Assembly: GCA_903813345.2 (NCBI GenBank)
Contig: CAIIXF020000007.1
Location: forward strand, 26,151,564-26,215,563
Length of the DNA stretch: 64,000 nt
Direction of reading: 5' to 3'
DNA from: Owenia fusiformis
Lineage: Eukaryota; Annelida; Polychaeta; Sabellida; Oweniidae
The stretch's first letter is position 1, and each line of letters opens with the position of its first letter. A program made the position numbers and the translations under genes. Below the pieces are notes generated by a model, which did no database searches, had not been told where the DNA came from, and saw only the letters and a program-made list of their open reading frames with translations. This document shows positions 1-10,053 of the stretch, in pieces.

Positions 1-759
1 TGTCAGGCTATTCCGGTGTGAATCAAGCAATAATACAAATATGGCCTTGCTGCTGCCTTTAGATGCATGTATTTCAATCATGTCAGCACCACAAACACAT
101 ACATATAATATATTTTCCTTAAATAAATATAGTGCCATTGTTTGAGACTATATTATTTCATGACAGCCTTCACATGACATTTTGAATTGTCATTGTGAAA
201 ATAGGTTTATCAAAAGCGCTAAATCATCACATCAGCTTTTAGATATCTTTTTCATAATTTGTGACAGTATACAATTGTAGACCTTTCTTGAGGTCAACTG
301 GTAAAATTGCATACCTATACTATAAACCTTGAAAGTACTGTACTCTCAAGAATTACTGTTTAGGTATACACTTTTGCCAGTGTTAGTCCAAAAATATAAT
401 AATTGGAAGGATATATTATTGAATATCACATGAACATATTTGATAAGAGTAGGTATCATATTTTAGCAAAAAAAAATCCCAAACGGTCGAATATTTGTAA
501 TTTTTTTTATTACTTATTTTTTCAATTTTTTTCAAAATCAAAAAAAATTTAACATTTAAAAAACTTTTTTTCAAAAGTAGCAGTACCTAGTAGCAGTCAC
601 CAGTACATATTGTTGACCGCACATCAACCAATCAGAGTTGAGTATTTCAATTGAGGTACTAAGAATATGATTTGCTTCACTGGACCAAAATTCAAGTTAC
701 CATGTTGGTAATTGTCTCCAAAATAAATCTTGAAAATCTCAGTAAGAATGGTTGTTCCA
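1..759. other. AT-rich non-coding stretch, no gene seen
   Basis: No splice-compatible coding exon was found on either strand. There are A/T homopolymer runs around 470-570. If the MPND-like gene continues leftward this is intron of that gene. I looked for the JAMM signature (His-Ser-His-Pro context) on the minus strand and did not find it. Confidence 0.5.
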
Positions 760-762
760 TTA

Positions 763-1263
763 TCACGCGGTACTAACTCACCGGGGCCAAACGTGTAGTT
801 TTAGGGTGTATAGATCCAACGGGGCATTTTGGAATAGAACGGGGCGTTTTGATCAATTTCGAACAGATGCGTAGGACTTTTGTAAATTGCTGCGTTTAAT
901 GTAAAAAATATGTTGATGCAGAGATGGAGAGTTTTAATGGGAGTCCTTGCGCAAAATATAGGGGAGAATAATAAAAGAACTGGCGATATATCAAGGCTTT
1001 TGGTTGAAATCTCTGAAGATTTGCATCTTATCATATCTGGGGACCAAAACGCCGCTAAAACGAGCAACTCTGTACATAAAAGCAATATCTCGAGTGAAAG
1101 GTATTTCTGTGAAGGTTTTAATGGAACAAGTTTGAAGAAAAACAGTGTACTGTGAGATTCACAATCATTGATTTTCCAAAGAAAAGGTAGGTTTAAAATT
1201 TAAATCAACGGTTTTGCAGGGCGTTTTGGTTTCGATACGCCCTGGTGAGTTAGTACCCCGTGA
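763..1263. mobile_element. PIF/Harbinger-like MITE, copy 1
   Basis: The ends are near-perfect inverted repeats that begin TCACGCGGTACTAACTCACC on the left and, read from the right on the other strand, TCACGGGGTACTAACTCACC. The element is flanked by the 3-bp direct repeat TTA at 760-762 and 1264-1266. A 3-bp TWA duplication is the hallmark of PIF/Harbinger elements. No transposase is encoded; the small open frames inside are not convincing. Its interior shares sequence with the copy at 2653-3046, for example around 1117-1150. Confidence 0.75.
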
Positions 1264-1596
1264 TTACAAAACTAGAGTATAAAAACACTACTTCATCATC
1301 GAACCTGTCCAAGGTACTATTAAATGACCTGAAAAACCACATCTGATATTTCAATAAACATGTGTGGGCTAATTCATCCTAGTAGAGATGATTGTGTTTC
1401 ATGAGTCAGGTGAACTACAAACAAAAGAATGGATTCAAATAAATAATAAATAACAATAAACAGATGTACTTAGCTGAATGTGTGAATCCCTAGTAATAAT
1501 GACAAAGCACTATACCAGTCTTAGTTTGAATGTCTCTTTTTTCTCTACATACTTTGCCGACGTTAATTGCTTAAATTTATGAGTCATGATAGTATA

Positions 1597-2268
1597 CAAA
1601 TAGTGACTGCCATTGAGGGCATATACTATTCCCGAAGCCTGCGGCTTCGGGAATAGTACATTGTAGAGGATATTCCCTCGGGGAAATAATTTACACTATT
1701 GCTCGAAATTAGGCAGTCACTATTTGTTTTATTATATACCCTATACTGACTCTTGTCCCGTTTCTTCTGCGAAGGCTTAGAAAAAGGCTTAGAAAGCCCC
1801 CTTCCCGGGTCCATTGTTAGCTTTATAAGCTGTGACGTCATCAGATGCTCAACAGAAATTTTTGCCTCTGAGACTCACTTGACAAATTCAATCGCGTTTA
1901 ACACGCGGAATAGATTATCATAACACTTGAAATTACACAGACGTATTGAGCTTAGGGAACTTTATACACGTTGCTTATATTGTATCGTTCACGCACGTCT
2001 GTCATGGTGAACGGAGTTGATTTGTGTTTGTGCTCATCCTCCATTTTTCTGTTTTTCGTCTGCGCAGTGATGATGCGCAGACGTTTCCAAGGGTAATAGA
2101 AGTTGCAATCGTGACGTCAGCGGGCAATAGTTCAAATGTATATTCCCGCTGACGTCACATTTGAGGGAATATAACTTTCCGAGGGAAATAGTAAATCTAT
2201 TTCGGAACACGTGACTAGGTATTGACCAATCAGGATTAGTGTTACATATTGGGTATATAATAATAAGA
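1597..2268. repeat. Inverted-repeat-rich element with perfect hairpin and CRE-like palindromes
   Basis: A perfect 15-bp inverted repeat (CAAATAGTGACTGCC at 1597-1611, complement at 1712-1726) encloses a perfect 16-bp stem with a 3-nt loop at 1624-1658. A second pair of arms, TTATTATATACCC at 1729-1741 and its complement at 2251-2263, brackets the remainder. The palindrome TGACGTCA occurs at 1833, 2112 and 2150. The arms suggest one or two fold-back elements; no coding capacity is visible. Confidence 0.55.
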
Positions 2269-2419
2269 GAGGTTATTAAAATGATGTACCAATGGTATCT
2301 AAAACAATTGAAAAGCCGATCATTGTTGCGACAACCTGATTGAATTGAAGATATTGATACAAATTTTAATTGCCCAGGTGAAAAAACAATGACTTGCCAA
2401 GATGTAGATTTATGGGTAG

Positions 2420-2427
2420 TATATAAA
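2420..2427 (+). promoter_or_regulatory. TATA box of the secreted Cys-rich gene
   Basis: The sequence TATATAAA lies here. A start site 25-30 bp downstream would be near 2446-2452. This puts the in-frame ATG at 2445 at or before the cap site and favours the ATG at 2472, which directly begins a typical signal peptide. Confidence 0.6.
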
Positions 2428-2471
2428 GCACAAAACATTCAAGAATGATACAGTTTAATTTTATCGAGAAC

Positions 2472-5400
2472 ATGATTGCGACAGTTTTGCTTCTTTGTAT
2501 CTTTGGTACACTTTGTAGGGCTGATCATAAATGTAAGTAAAAAACAAGTTTTATATAAATTTATAGATTGTGTTTTACAGATTATTATTTTTCAGAATGA
2601 AGTATTTTTTTATTAGACAATTAACTCATTGAAAATATATTTGATGCTTATATCACGCGGTACTAACTTCGACCGTTAATTTTTGACCTACCAGATGCTT
2701 GAAAATTAAGGATTGCGAGTCTCATACTGCACCGTTTTTCTTCAAACTTATACCATTAAAAGCAAAACAAAATTGCCTTTCTGTCGGTGCATTACTTTAT
2801 TGTAAAGAGTCTCTCGTTCTAGCAGCGTTTTGGTCCCCAGCTGTTAAAAGGCCTTCTTACAGCTGGGGATCAAAATGCCGCTGGAAGTAGGGACTCTGTT
2901 TGAGAGAATAATGTACCATCAGAAAGGGATTTTTGTTATGCTTTGAATGGAACAAGTTTGAAGAAAAACGGTGCAGTATGAGACTCGTTTTTCAAACATC
3001 CGGTAGGTCAAAAATTCAAATTACAGTCGAAGTTAGGACCACGTGAATATGTAGATTATTTTTTGCTACTGAATTTCCTTTATTAATATACTTTAATTTA
3101 TAAAATTACTTCATAATATAAACAAACATTCTTATTTTCATACCTATAGAGGCTTAAACTTCACCACAAATACAAGATATTACAAAGATATTACAAATGT
3201 AAGAAAGTCACCACAAATCCATATAATATTAAATAAATCAACTCTTTTCAATCATAACAGTACTCGGATTCAATTCAAACTATTGCCTAGCTTTCTGAGT
3301 TACATCAAGGACATATTATGCGCTTATGAAAACTAAGGATGGCTTCAGTACTGAAGCTCAGAAGAAAATGTAACACTTTCAGAATGGAACGGACAGGCCA
3401 ATTTCTGTATTATTAGTGAAACCTTAATATGGAACACCTCTGTACACCTCCTGTAGAGCAAATGTGTAAGTTCGCATATTTTCACAATGTAATTTGCTTC
3501 ACATTGCAGCATGGAAGCCTCCACACCCATGTCCAGATGGCAAACGTTATTGTGTTATTGACCCATGTAATGATCTTGTACGCCCAAATTGCCCAGCATG
3601 CCCAAAAGCTACTTGTGTGTAAGTACATCAACTGGCAATAGACCTTTCAAATAATAGGCATCACAGAGGTCGCGGCTTATAATTTAACCCTGCCCCATTT
3701 GGCATACAAAAGAAGATATGGTATATCGAGGATTGTCATAGATACATAGTAACTTTTCAAAATCAGCGATAAGTTAATGCTTTTTTGTTTGGACAGATTG
3801 CTACCTACAATGCAATCAATATGGTATCATCAATCTCGCCAATATATCATAGCTTCTGTGATGACTGTATCAATAAATGGAAAGGCCTCGTAGAAGGACT
3901 GTTTGGGTAAAAAAATAGAGCATAAATTACACATGATACATTTGTTTCAAGTAATCTTAAAAATATAAGCTTAAATAATTTGATCTTATCACCTACTATA
4001 ATACAGTTTAACCTGTTTTAGTAAACACCTTTCTCTAGTGAACGCCTGTGTCTAGTTAACACCCCTTCTCAGCACATGCTCCACTAACTTCTACAATAAA
4101 ATTACCTCTCTTTAGCGAACACCTCTCTAAATTGAAAACATTTTTTGTGGCTCCATAGGTGTTTACTGTACACAGTTTAAATTATATTTAAAAAACAGTA
4201 TTTCAATTTATTAGTACCCCACACACTAATTAGTCACAAACTTTTAAACTTGTTTTAAACATTTTCCCTTTATTCAATCACCATGAAATTTTTCACAGCT
4301 AAATTAGAAACAATTTCCAACACTCAAATTTTTTTGATTTGTCTAACTATGCCAGGTGTTCATATATACTGGGAAAGTTTCTCGCTTTCTCATTGGATAA
4401 GAACTGATCACTGAGGGAAAGATGAACATGTATTCACCTCAGTGGATGGACTATTTGAATACTTTTTCAGTTCCAACTATTGTGACTACTGCTTTCCTGC
4501 ACTCTTCAACTTCAAAGGTAGTTGGGTCAACTGCCGTAGAGAAGGTACTGTATAGAATTTATAATTTAGACACTGTAGATTTTAAAAATTGCTAAAATAC
4601 GGATGGCCAGCATCTTGTTTCATCAAGCTTCGGACCTATCCTCAGAACATAGTGATTGAGCGTGGGAACCGATGGGTGGCCAGAGGGAAACATTTAACTA
4701 AAAATGAACCTACAGTGTATGTAGAAACAGACTTTAGAAATACAAATACTCTAGATATATACTAAGGACAGATTTTAATTTTATACAATTTACTATTTTA
4801 TTCAAAAATACACTATATGCATTGTATTTTGCCTTTTTGGCTTGTTTCAGGGGCATGGCACTCAGATTAGACAGGTTTTACTGTATCTATGAAATGTTAT
4901 AAACTGATGAATTTTTCAGAATTTGAGTGTGAAAATCCAGTCCGGTGTCTAGTGAATCCATGTGATCATGTCAATCCTCCACGCAAAGGACACTGTGTGT
5001 AAGTGTACTTTGTGTATCACAATGCCTCAATGGGTGAAAGAAGATCTGCATATTTTATGCAATAGACTAGATGCGAGTAGAAATAATCTTGATTTACGTC
5101 ATTAAATGTTCAAAATTCAGTCAAAGCGATGTCGTATTTGAAATGTAAACGTTAAAGTACGTCTAGAAATATAGTTTCGAAAATTGTTTTTCAACTTTGA
5201 GAATTTAATTTTTTTGAAAATTTGACTTCTAGTTCGGGTTGATTCCCCATAGACCCAATGTTACAAAATCACAAAAAGTGAAATATTTTTTTTTTTATGG
5301 ACAGATAACATTTTCTTTTACTTGGCATATTTTTATTTGCATAACTATTAGATACATAAGGGTTATATGAAAGTTAAACCACTAAAACAGGTGTAATTTA

Positions 5401-5803
5401 AGTTAAATGGAACTTTCTCGATACCTGCCATGCTATCTGACCCGAATGAGCCATCTGGTGGTGAAACTGGTAACTACTTACTCGCATCTGCGTCATTTAC
5501 ATGTTTATGATTATATCTACCAATAATTCACTTTTTATTTTTATAATGCTTTACTACTATTGAAATGACATTTTCTCATTTTTTTGTTTTCATCGTTTTG
5601 GTGGAATTACAGAACTACAAATTTAAATGGATTGAAATTGTGTAAGAATATTTCTTGATTGAAAGTGCATAATCATCTTGTGCAAACTGATTACTACGTC
5701 TTCAAAATTTCTCGATTTTTTCAGTGCTAGCTACTGTGACCCAGATGTACCTTGCAAGGCAGTCTGTTTTGACCAAAAATGCAGGAAAGTACCATGCAGA
5801 TAG
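2472..5803 (+). CDS. Secreted cysteine-rich protein, five exons, 133 aa
   Basis: The exons are 2472-2532, 3510-3618, 4471-4544, 4920-4998 and 5725-5803. All have GT-AG borders and agreeing phases (1,2,1,2), and the model ends at TAG 5801-5803. The product starts with MIATVLLLCIFGTLC, a signal peptide, and the mature part holds 18 Cys, an even number suited to disulfides. Two modules follow one scheme: Cys..DPC..C..ATCVSNYC.YC..(G)..VNC in the first, and NPC..GHCVASYC..C..C in the second. The ATCV.NYC..C arrangement recurs in invertebrate extracellular Cys-rich proteins, but I cannot name a family with a known function. An in-frame upstream ATG exists at 2445. The gene probably lies within an intron of the oppositely oriented MPND-like gene. 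Intron 1 contains a MITE (2653-3046). The role is unknown; secretion is inferred. Confidence 0.8.
2653..3046. mobile_element. PIF/Harbinger-like MITE, copy 2 (in intron 1)
   Basis: The terminal inverted repeats begin TCACGCGGTACTAACTTCGAC on the left and TCACGTGGTCCTAACTTCGAC read from the right, and the arms stay complementary for roughly 100 bp. ATA occurs directly on both sides (2650-2652 and 3047-3049). An internal palindrome lies around 2817-2885. It belongs to the same family as 763-1263 and sits inside intron 1 of the secreted Cys-rich gene. Confidence 0.75.
4002..4170. mobile_element. MITE of the TACAGTAAAACCTGT family
   Basis: The left end resembles TACAGTTTAACCTG and the right end GGTGTTTACTGTA. 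The interior consists of degenerate 15-25 bp units alternating gaacacct-like words. It lies in intron 2 of the secreted Cys-rich gene. Other copies in the window are at 23193-23384, 25914-26020, 32378-32530, 49213-49385, 55383-55547 and 61384-61554, with partial ends near 4871-4885 and 60519-60533. Confidence 0.6.
4598..4690. repeat. Short dispersed repeat, copy 1
   Basis: A core of about 60 bp around 4611-4672 (catcttg..ttcat..cttcggacct..cctca..aacatagtgattg) recurs at 60270-60356 with only scattered differences, although the two sites are 55 kb apart. Short inverted repeats lie at the edges of both copies. It is probably a small MITE. Confidence 0.5.
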
Positions 5804-5954
5804 AAGGGCTAGTGTACTTAACAACATAATGAACTATTACGATAAAACCAAAGTGCCGATACTTATTGTCTTTGCATCCTGGGATTTTCTAGTGAATTTA
5901 AAAATATAACATTTTATGGATCATCAATCGTGCAATTGTCAACACTGATATTAA

Positions 5955-5960
5955 AATAAA
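5955..5960 (+). terminator. Poly(A) signal candidate for the secreted Cys-rich gene
   Basis: AATAAA lies about 150 bp after the stop codon at 5801-5803. It is the first canonical hexamer downstream of that gene. Confidence 0.45.
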
Positions 5961-6045
5961 ATATTTCAATATCTTGAATAGATTTTAATGTTTGTAAGAG
6001 GGTGTAATAGACATGAAATACATGTCAATCCATGCCAATTAGATT

Positions 6046-6121
6046 ACTAGACCAATATACCGCTGGACAAGTAGACCACCAGATCATTAGACCACTAGAT
6101 CAATAGACCACTAGACCATAT
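6046..6121. repeat. Degenerate short tandem repeat (agaccactagatc-like)
   Basis: Variants of a 14-20 bp unit built on the words agacca and ctagat repeat about five times. This lies between the secreted gene and MPND exon 4. No coding sense is seen. Confidence 0.5.
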
Positions 6122-6173
6122 AAGACTACTTGAGTACTCTCCATGTAAAAGAAAATTTGAATACTTTACTCAC

Positions 6174-9100
6174 TTTTTCTTTGGAAGTGGTTGTGAGAAA
6201 CTGGAATGTTTACTGTCTGTCTCGTCATTGCTCTCATGGTCTGCCTCCTCTGCCTGGTCACTGTTACCATATCTACCATTATCTTCTGACGGCTATAAAT
6301 TAAGCATGTATTATTAATACTTTTGGCCAAATATATAATGGGTTGCAATCACTGTACTCTTATTATAGATAATAGTTTATAGTGTTTTCCATACCATATA
6401 GTAAATGTGAGGGAACTCCACAATTCTATGTTTAAAGTGTGCGCCAAAGTTTAAAACTGCGCAGGCACAGCGCTCTTGCTAACCTATGTAAAGATATTAC
6501 AAGGTACAGGCTTCAGAGGTAAACCAGGAAGGTGAACAATCTTCATCCCGAGTTGATTTCCCATATAATCGTAACCAGGCAAATTTTACCATTGAAAATT
6601 ACTATTAGATATACTTTGAAGATGTTATTTATGAAGCTATTTAATGTATTTATCAATCAAATGGCTCATTTTGAACATTTAAAAAGTATTTGTGTTTTGT
6701 TTCCCAGGGAATTGTATTACCATGTAGTACATACATAAATAGTGTACATTATGTAGTACTTGAATAGCCCGATTTATATAGTATTGAAGGGCATGCTGAA
6801 AGTACACACACTAGTACATGCACGAAGGCCTAATATTGATATAGCTTGCATACCTAAATAAAAATGAACTCTTCTAATCCCCTAATATAAACATGACGGT
6901 ACAGTATACGTAGCCCAATTTATCGGGGACTTTGATGGAATTCATTAATATCAAAATCTTGGGTCGGAAAAAAGATCAAAAACAAAAAAAACAACAATTT
7001 TGATTAAAATATGTATTTTTCAAACTCTTAATGAGGCCTTCAAATAATTAAAATAATATTTTCTTTATTGAAGCACAGCACACATATAATGGAGTTGAAC
7101 AGTTTAATAGATCAAACTCACAAATCGACAAATGTTATGAACACATACAGGACATGCTTACCCCAGTCAGAACTGCCTGGTTAGGTCGGACTTTTCTGAA
7201 CCAAGCAGATTTGTATATGTCTAACTTCTTGCCTTTGTATTTCACCTGAAACAAGAGTAGATTAGTTACGTGTTAAGATACTTGCTTCAGGACTCTGGAC
7301 CCCCACTCTTATCAACGGGGGATCTATAAGATCGTACTTCAACATAAGGGTATTGTAACCAGTGCCTAGATGCAGACAATTTCATATACATGTAGTGTTA
7401 AAATAGGGCTAAAATCAAAAGAATGTGTGACAAAAAAGAGCTCAGTACTTGAATTCACTACAGGTACTCCTTTAAGCCATCATTCATCAGCTGATGAACT
7501 ACAACTGAAAACCTTTTCAACAGTGGTAAGCTAATAACATATCCTAGAATCTAAAGCTTCATCGCATACTTTGAAGCTGCACTTTTAAATAAATAATATC
7601 ATAATATCATCTTACGGATGCCCATCCACAGCCTGATTTCTTTTGCGGGTTGACAATTTTCTTACAATTGATCGCCCATGCACTTGGGGAGTTGAAATAC
7701 AATGACTGTCCAGCCGCATTCACCCATTTGATTTTACCATTCTCTAGTAGATCAGCCTTGAACTTTTTTCCCTGGAATAAGAATGAATCTTGCAACATTT
7801 CCTCATCATCTACAGGGTGGCCCATATAAATATATACGAGTATATATTTCCAGATTAATAGCAGACACATTTATTCCCAAACAAAATACTGATATGCAAT
7901 ATATAAAACCTGCAAATTTGACAACTTTGGCCCAAAATCAATCAAAAAATGCTCAGAATGGTGAAAAAACTGCATGAAAGAATTTTTGGTTCACTCAAAC
8001 CCCTTGAATCCCCCCCTGGCTATACCGGCCTGCCTGTTTGTAAATCTAGAAAAGGGAATAAATATACATTTAACTACAAGTAGTATGTTTGGGAAAAAAG
8101 CTCAATTTTCAACTGACTCTTGATCAACTTCCAAACATACAACTTTAATAGTTGTCCATGTAATATATATCAACTTTCGGAGTGGCTCCAGGACCGACAA
8201 TTGTCGGTACTGGAGACTGTCCAGGGGTATTTGCTGGGGTACCGACAATTGTCGGCACTCTATCATCACCTAGTAGTGCCAGATAGAGAACTGACAATTG
8301 TCGGTACGCAAGTGACTGCTACGTGTTTTTGCTAGAGAGCCGACAATTTCATAAATAGATCCACTACTCTTACTGTCGAAATAACCTCATCACTGGTAGC
8401 CTAGTGGTTAGGGAGCAGGACTCGAACACACTCGGTCCGGAGTTCGAATCCCGGTAGGACCTACTTTTTTCTTTTGAGGGGGGAGGGGGCATAGTGCTTC
8501 TTTTGCAGTATGGAATCTTACAGGCATTAACTTGTAGTGAGCCATAATTTATTTCGACAAAAATTGATTCAACTTCCATCAAAATTGTCCTACAAGCTTC
8601 AATTAAAAAACATTTTAAAGCTCTTTTCTTACTCTATCTAATGGTCGATATATACAGTTAGGGGAGGGGATGCTTTCGCCCCCGTCGCTCTCTACCCTTA
8701 CTACGCCATGGCACAGGAGAAATATCTCATTTGGAATAAATCACTGTTTACTTTGCGTTTGGTAGCTCTCTCATGCGAGATGGAATCGTGGCCATTAACT
8801 AAGGGAGCCAAATGCAACTTCCATCAAAAATTGTGCTATAAGGTATGAGTACCGTAATCCAACACCAAATTCGAAAATTCATAACAATACTTTGCACATA
8901 TGGCGTTCGTGACCAACTATGAAACGCTTACCCCCCATAGTGTTATATACCAAAATGCACCTGTCCATATAGGGGTTCGATTGACCTACATCAAATTATA
9001 GGGAGTCAGGTTACTTTTTGAGATATCAGCGTCCGTTTATTGTAACTTGCGTTTGCTACCACTTCCTCAATTCTGATATGAAGGGCAAACGCGTAGTAAA

Positions 9101-10053
9101 CATGCTCACGTTCGGAACTATTTTCACCTACATCGCTATTTTCGTAATTCAAATGAAAGTTGAACTCCTCTTTATTTTGATACCAAATAGTGGCATACTA
9201 CATGTACTAGGTACCCTAGAAGCCAACTATGGGTTATTTAGTATGATACCACAGGTTTTTAAATGGACTATATAGGCGGATGGATATGGAACCTCATACC
9301 ATACGCTTCAAATAAAAAACATTCTAGCTATTTTCTTCTATCTAATGGGTAGCAAACGCCCCTTTCTACGCCTGATCGGCTCAGGAGAAATATCCTGTCT
9401 GTTTAGACTATATATAGCCGTTTACTCTGCATTAATAGCTCTCTAACGTCTTACTTGTTCATGTTTTTTATTGGGTTTTCAACGTTTACTACCATTCCCC
9501 GTTCCCGGGCTACCATTTTTTGACTGGGTTTGGTAATCCCGGGTTTTGCACTTGTTCCCGAAATATCCGTATGATATCTGAAATATCCCCCCGCGCATTG
9601 CGCATGCGCCAGAAAATTCGAAAATCAATATTTGTCGGTCCTCTAGCGTGTAAACACAGCATATCTCCCGTACCAACAATTTATTTGTCGGTCCTCTAGC
9701 GTGCCACCACATCAGAGTCTAGAGTACCGACAATTGTCGGTACTCTAGCCTTTACGATCAACTTTAAGATTAAACCGTAGTATTTAGTGAACTAAATAAG
9801 TTCCTACCAAATATTCAATTGTCATGACGCCATCTCCATAATCCATCACTCCATCAGACATCAACATCTTCAGGGTGATTCCTCGGCCTGTGATGCAATG
9901 ACGTGTCCTTTTACGCTCCTCTTCTGCACTATCTATATCACTTGTATCATTGGCGTCATCATCAACTGCAGAGCCAGTTGCAGATGTAGAGTCCTCGACA
10001 TCAGGCTCTATATCCATTGTGGCAGTTTTCATGTGACAGTGCAGTAGCTAAAG
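6174..10053 (-). CDS. MPND: MPND-like RAMA-domain protein, 5' part of gene (partial)
   Basis: Read on the minus strand, exon 1 runs 10053-9808 with ATG at 10030-10032 and an in-frame stop upstream of it. It is followed by exons 7771-7616, 7245-7162 and 6292-6174. All junctions agree in phase (0,0,0) and the last ends in phase 2 at a GTGAGT donor. The product has an acidic Asp/Ser-rich N-terminus (about residues 1-40), then a RAMA domain (about 44-155) with the conserved words SPSAWAINCKK, SGCGWAS and VKYKGKKLD, then an acidic Ser-rich linker ending KKK. This matches MPND, a JAMM/MPN-domain protein whose RAMA domain is a chromatin/DNA-reading module. The MPN protease exons are not in the window and should lie left of base 1. 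If the last donor were ignored, a TGA at once would give a RAMA-only product. Confidence 0.85.
8194..8346. repeat. Phased CCGACAATTGTCGG palindromes joined by hairpins
   Basis: The 14-bp palindrome CCGACAATTGTCGG starts at 8194 and 8242, a one-base variant starts at 8291, and a half site starts at 8340, giving steps of 48, 49 and 49 bp. Each spacer is itself an inverted repeat. Arms starting TTGTCGG pair with arms ending CCGACAA: 8200-8210 with 8239-8249, 8249-8264 with 8282-8297, and 8298 onward with about 8326-8346. The spacer sequences differ, but their folding is kept. Related hairpins recur at 9632-9748. Confidence 0.7.
8391..8470 (+). repeat. tRNA-like sequence (pseudogene or SINE head)
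   Basis: An A box (TAGCCTAGTGG, 8397-8407) and a B box (GTTCGAATCC, 8442-8451) match RNA polymerase III internal promoter consensus at tRNA spacing, and a T-run follows at about 8464. The T arm needs a bulge and no acceptor stem can be drawn, so this is not a functional tRNA gene. It lies between the palindrome clusters. Confidence 0.55.
8596..9455. repeat. Two diverged direct repeats about 700 bp apart
   Basis: The segment 8597-8776 (from ttcaattaaaaaacatt through tcttctatctaatgg-like and caggagaaatatc) returns at 9297-9450. Other shared words, such as caacttccatcaaaa at about 8570 and 8816, also recur. The stretch looks like a broken tandem array between the palindrome clusters. No gene is seen in it. 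Confidence 0.5.
9632..9748. repeat. Second cluster of TTGTCGG...CCGACAA hairpins
   Basis: TTGTCGGTCCTCTAG (9685-9699) pairs with CTAGAGTACCGACAA (9719-9733), 14 of 15 positions. It is followed at once by TTGTCGGTACTCTAG (9734-9748), which completes another full palindrome. A weaker hairpin begins at 9632. The arms are the same as in 8194-8346. Together the two clusters bracket about 1.3 kb. Confidence 0.65.

Noticed and set aside
801-1155. Overlapping open frames on both strands
   Set aside because: Both lie within or across the MITE 763-1263, have no splice context and show no domain-like sequence.
8194-8346. Array of binding sites for a single regulator
   Set aside because: The palindromes could bind a dimeric factor, but the fold-back spacers and the second cluster at 9632 are better explained by a mobile or structural repeat. 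No gene start lies nearby.
8391-8470. Functional tRNA gene
   Set aside because: Pol III boxes are present, but the acceptor and T stems do not pair properly. It is kept only as a tRNA-like repeat.
9479-9712. 77-codon minus-strand frame
   Set aside because: It lies in and beside the hairpin repeat cluster and has no recognisable protein features.
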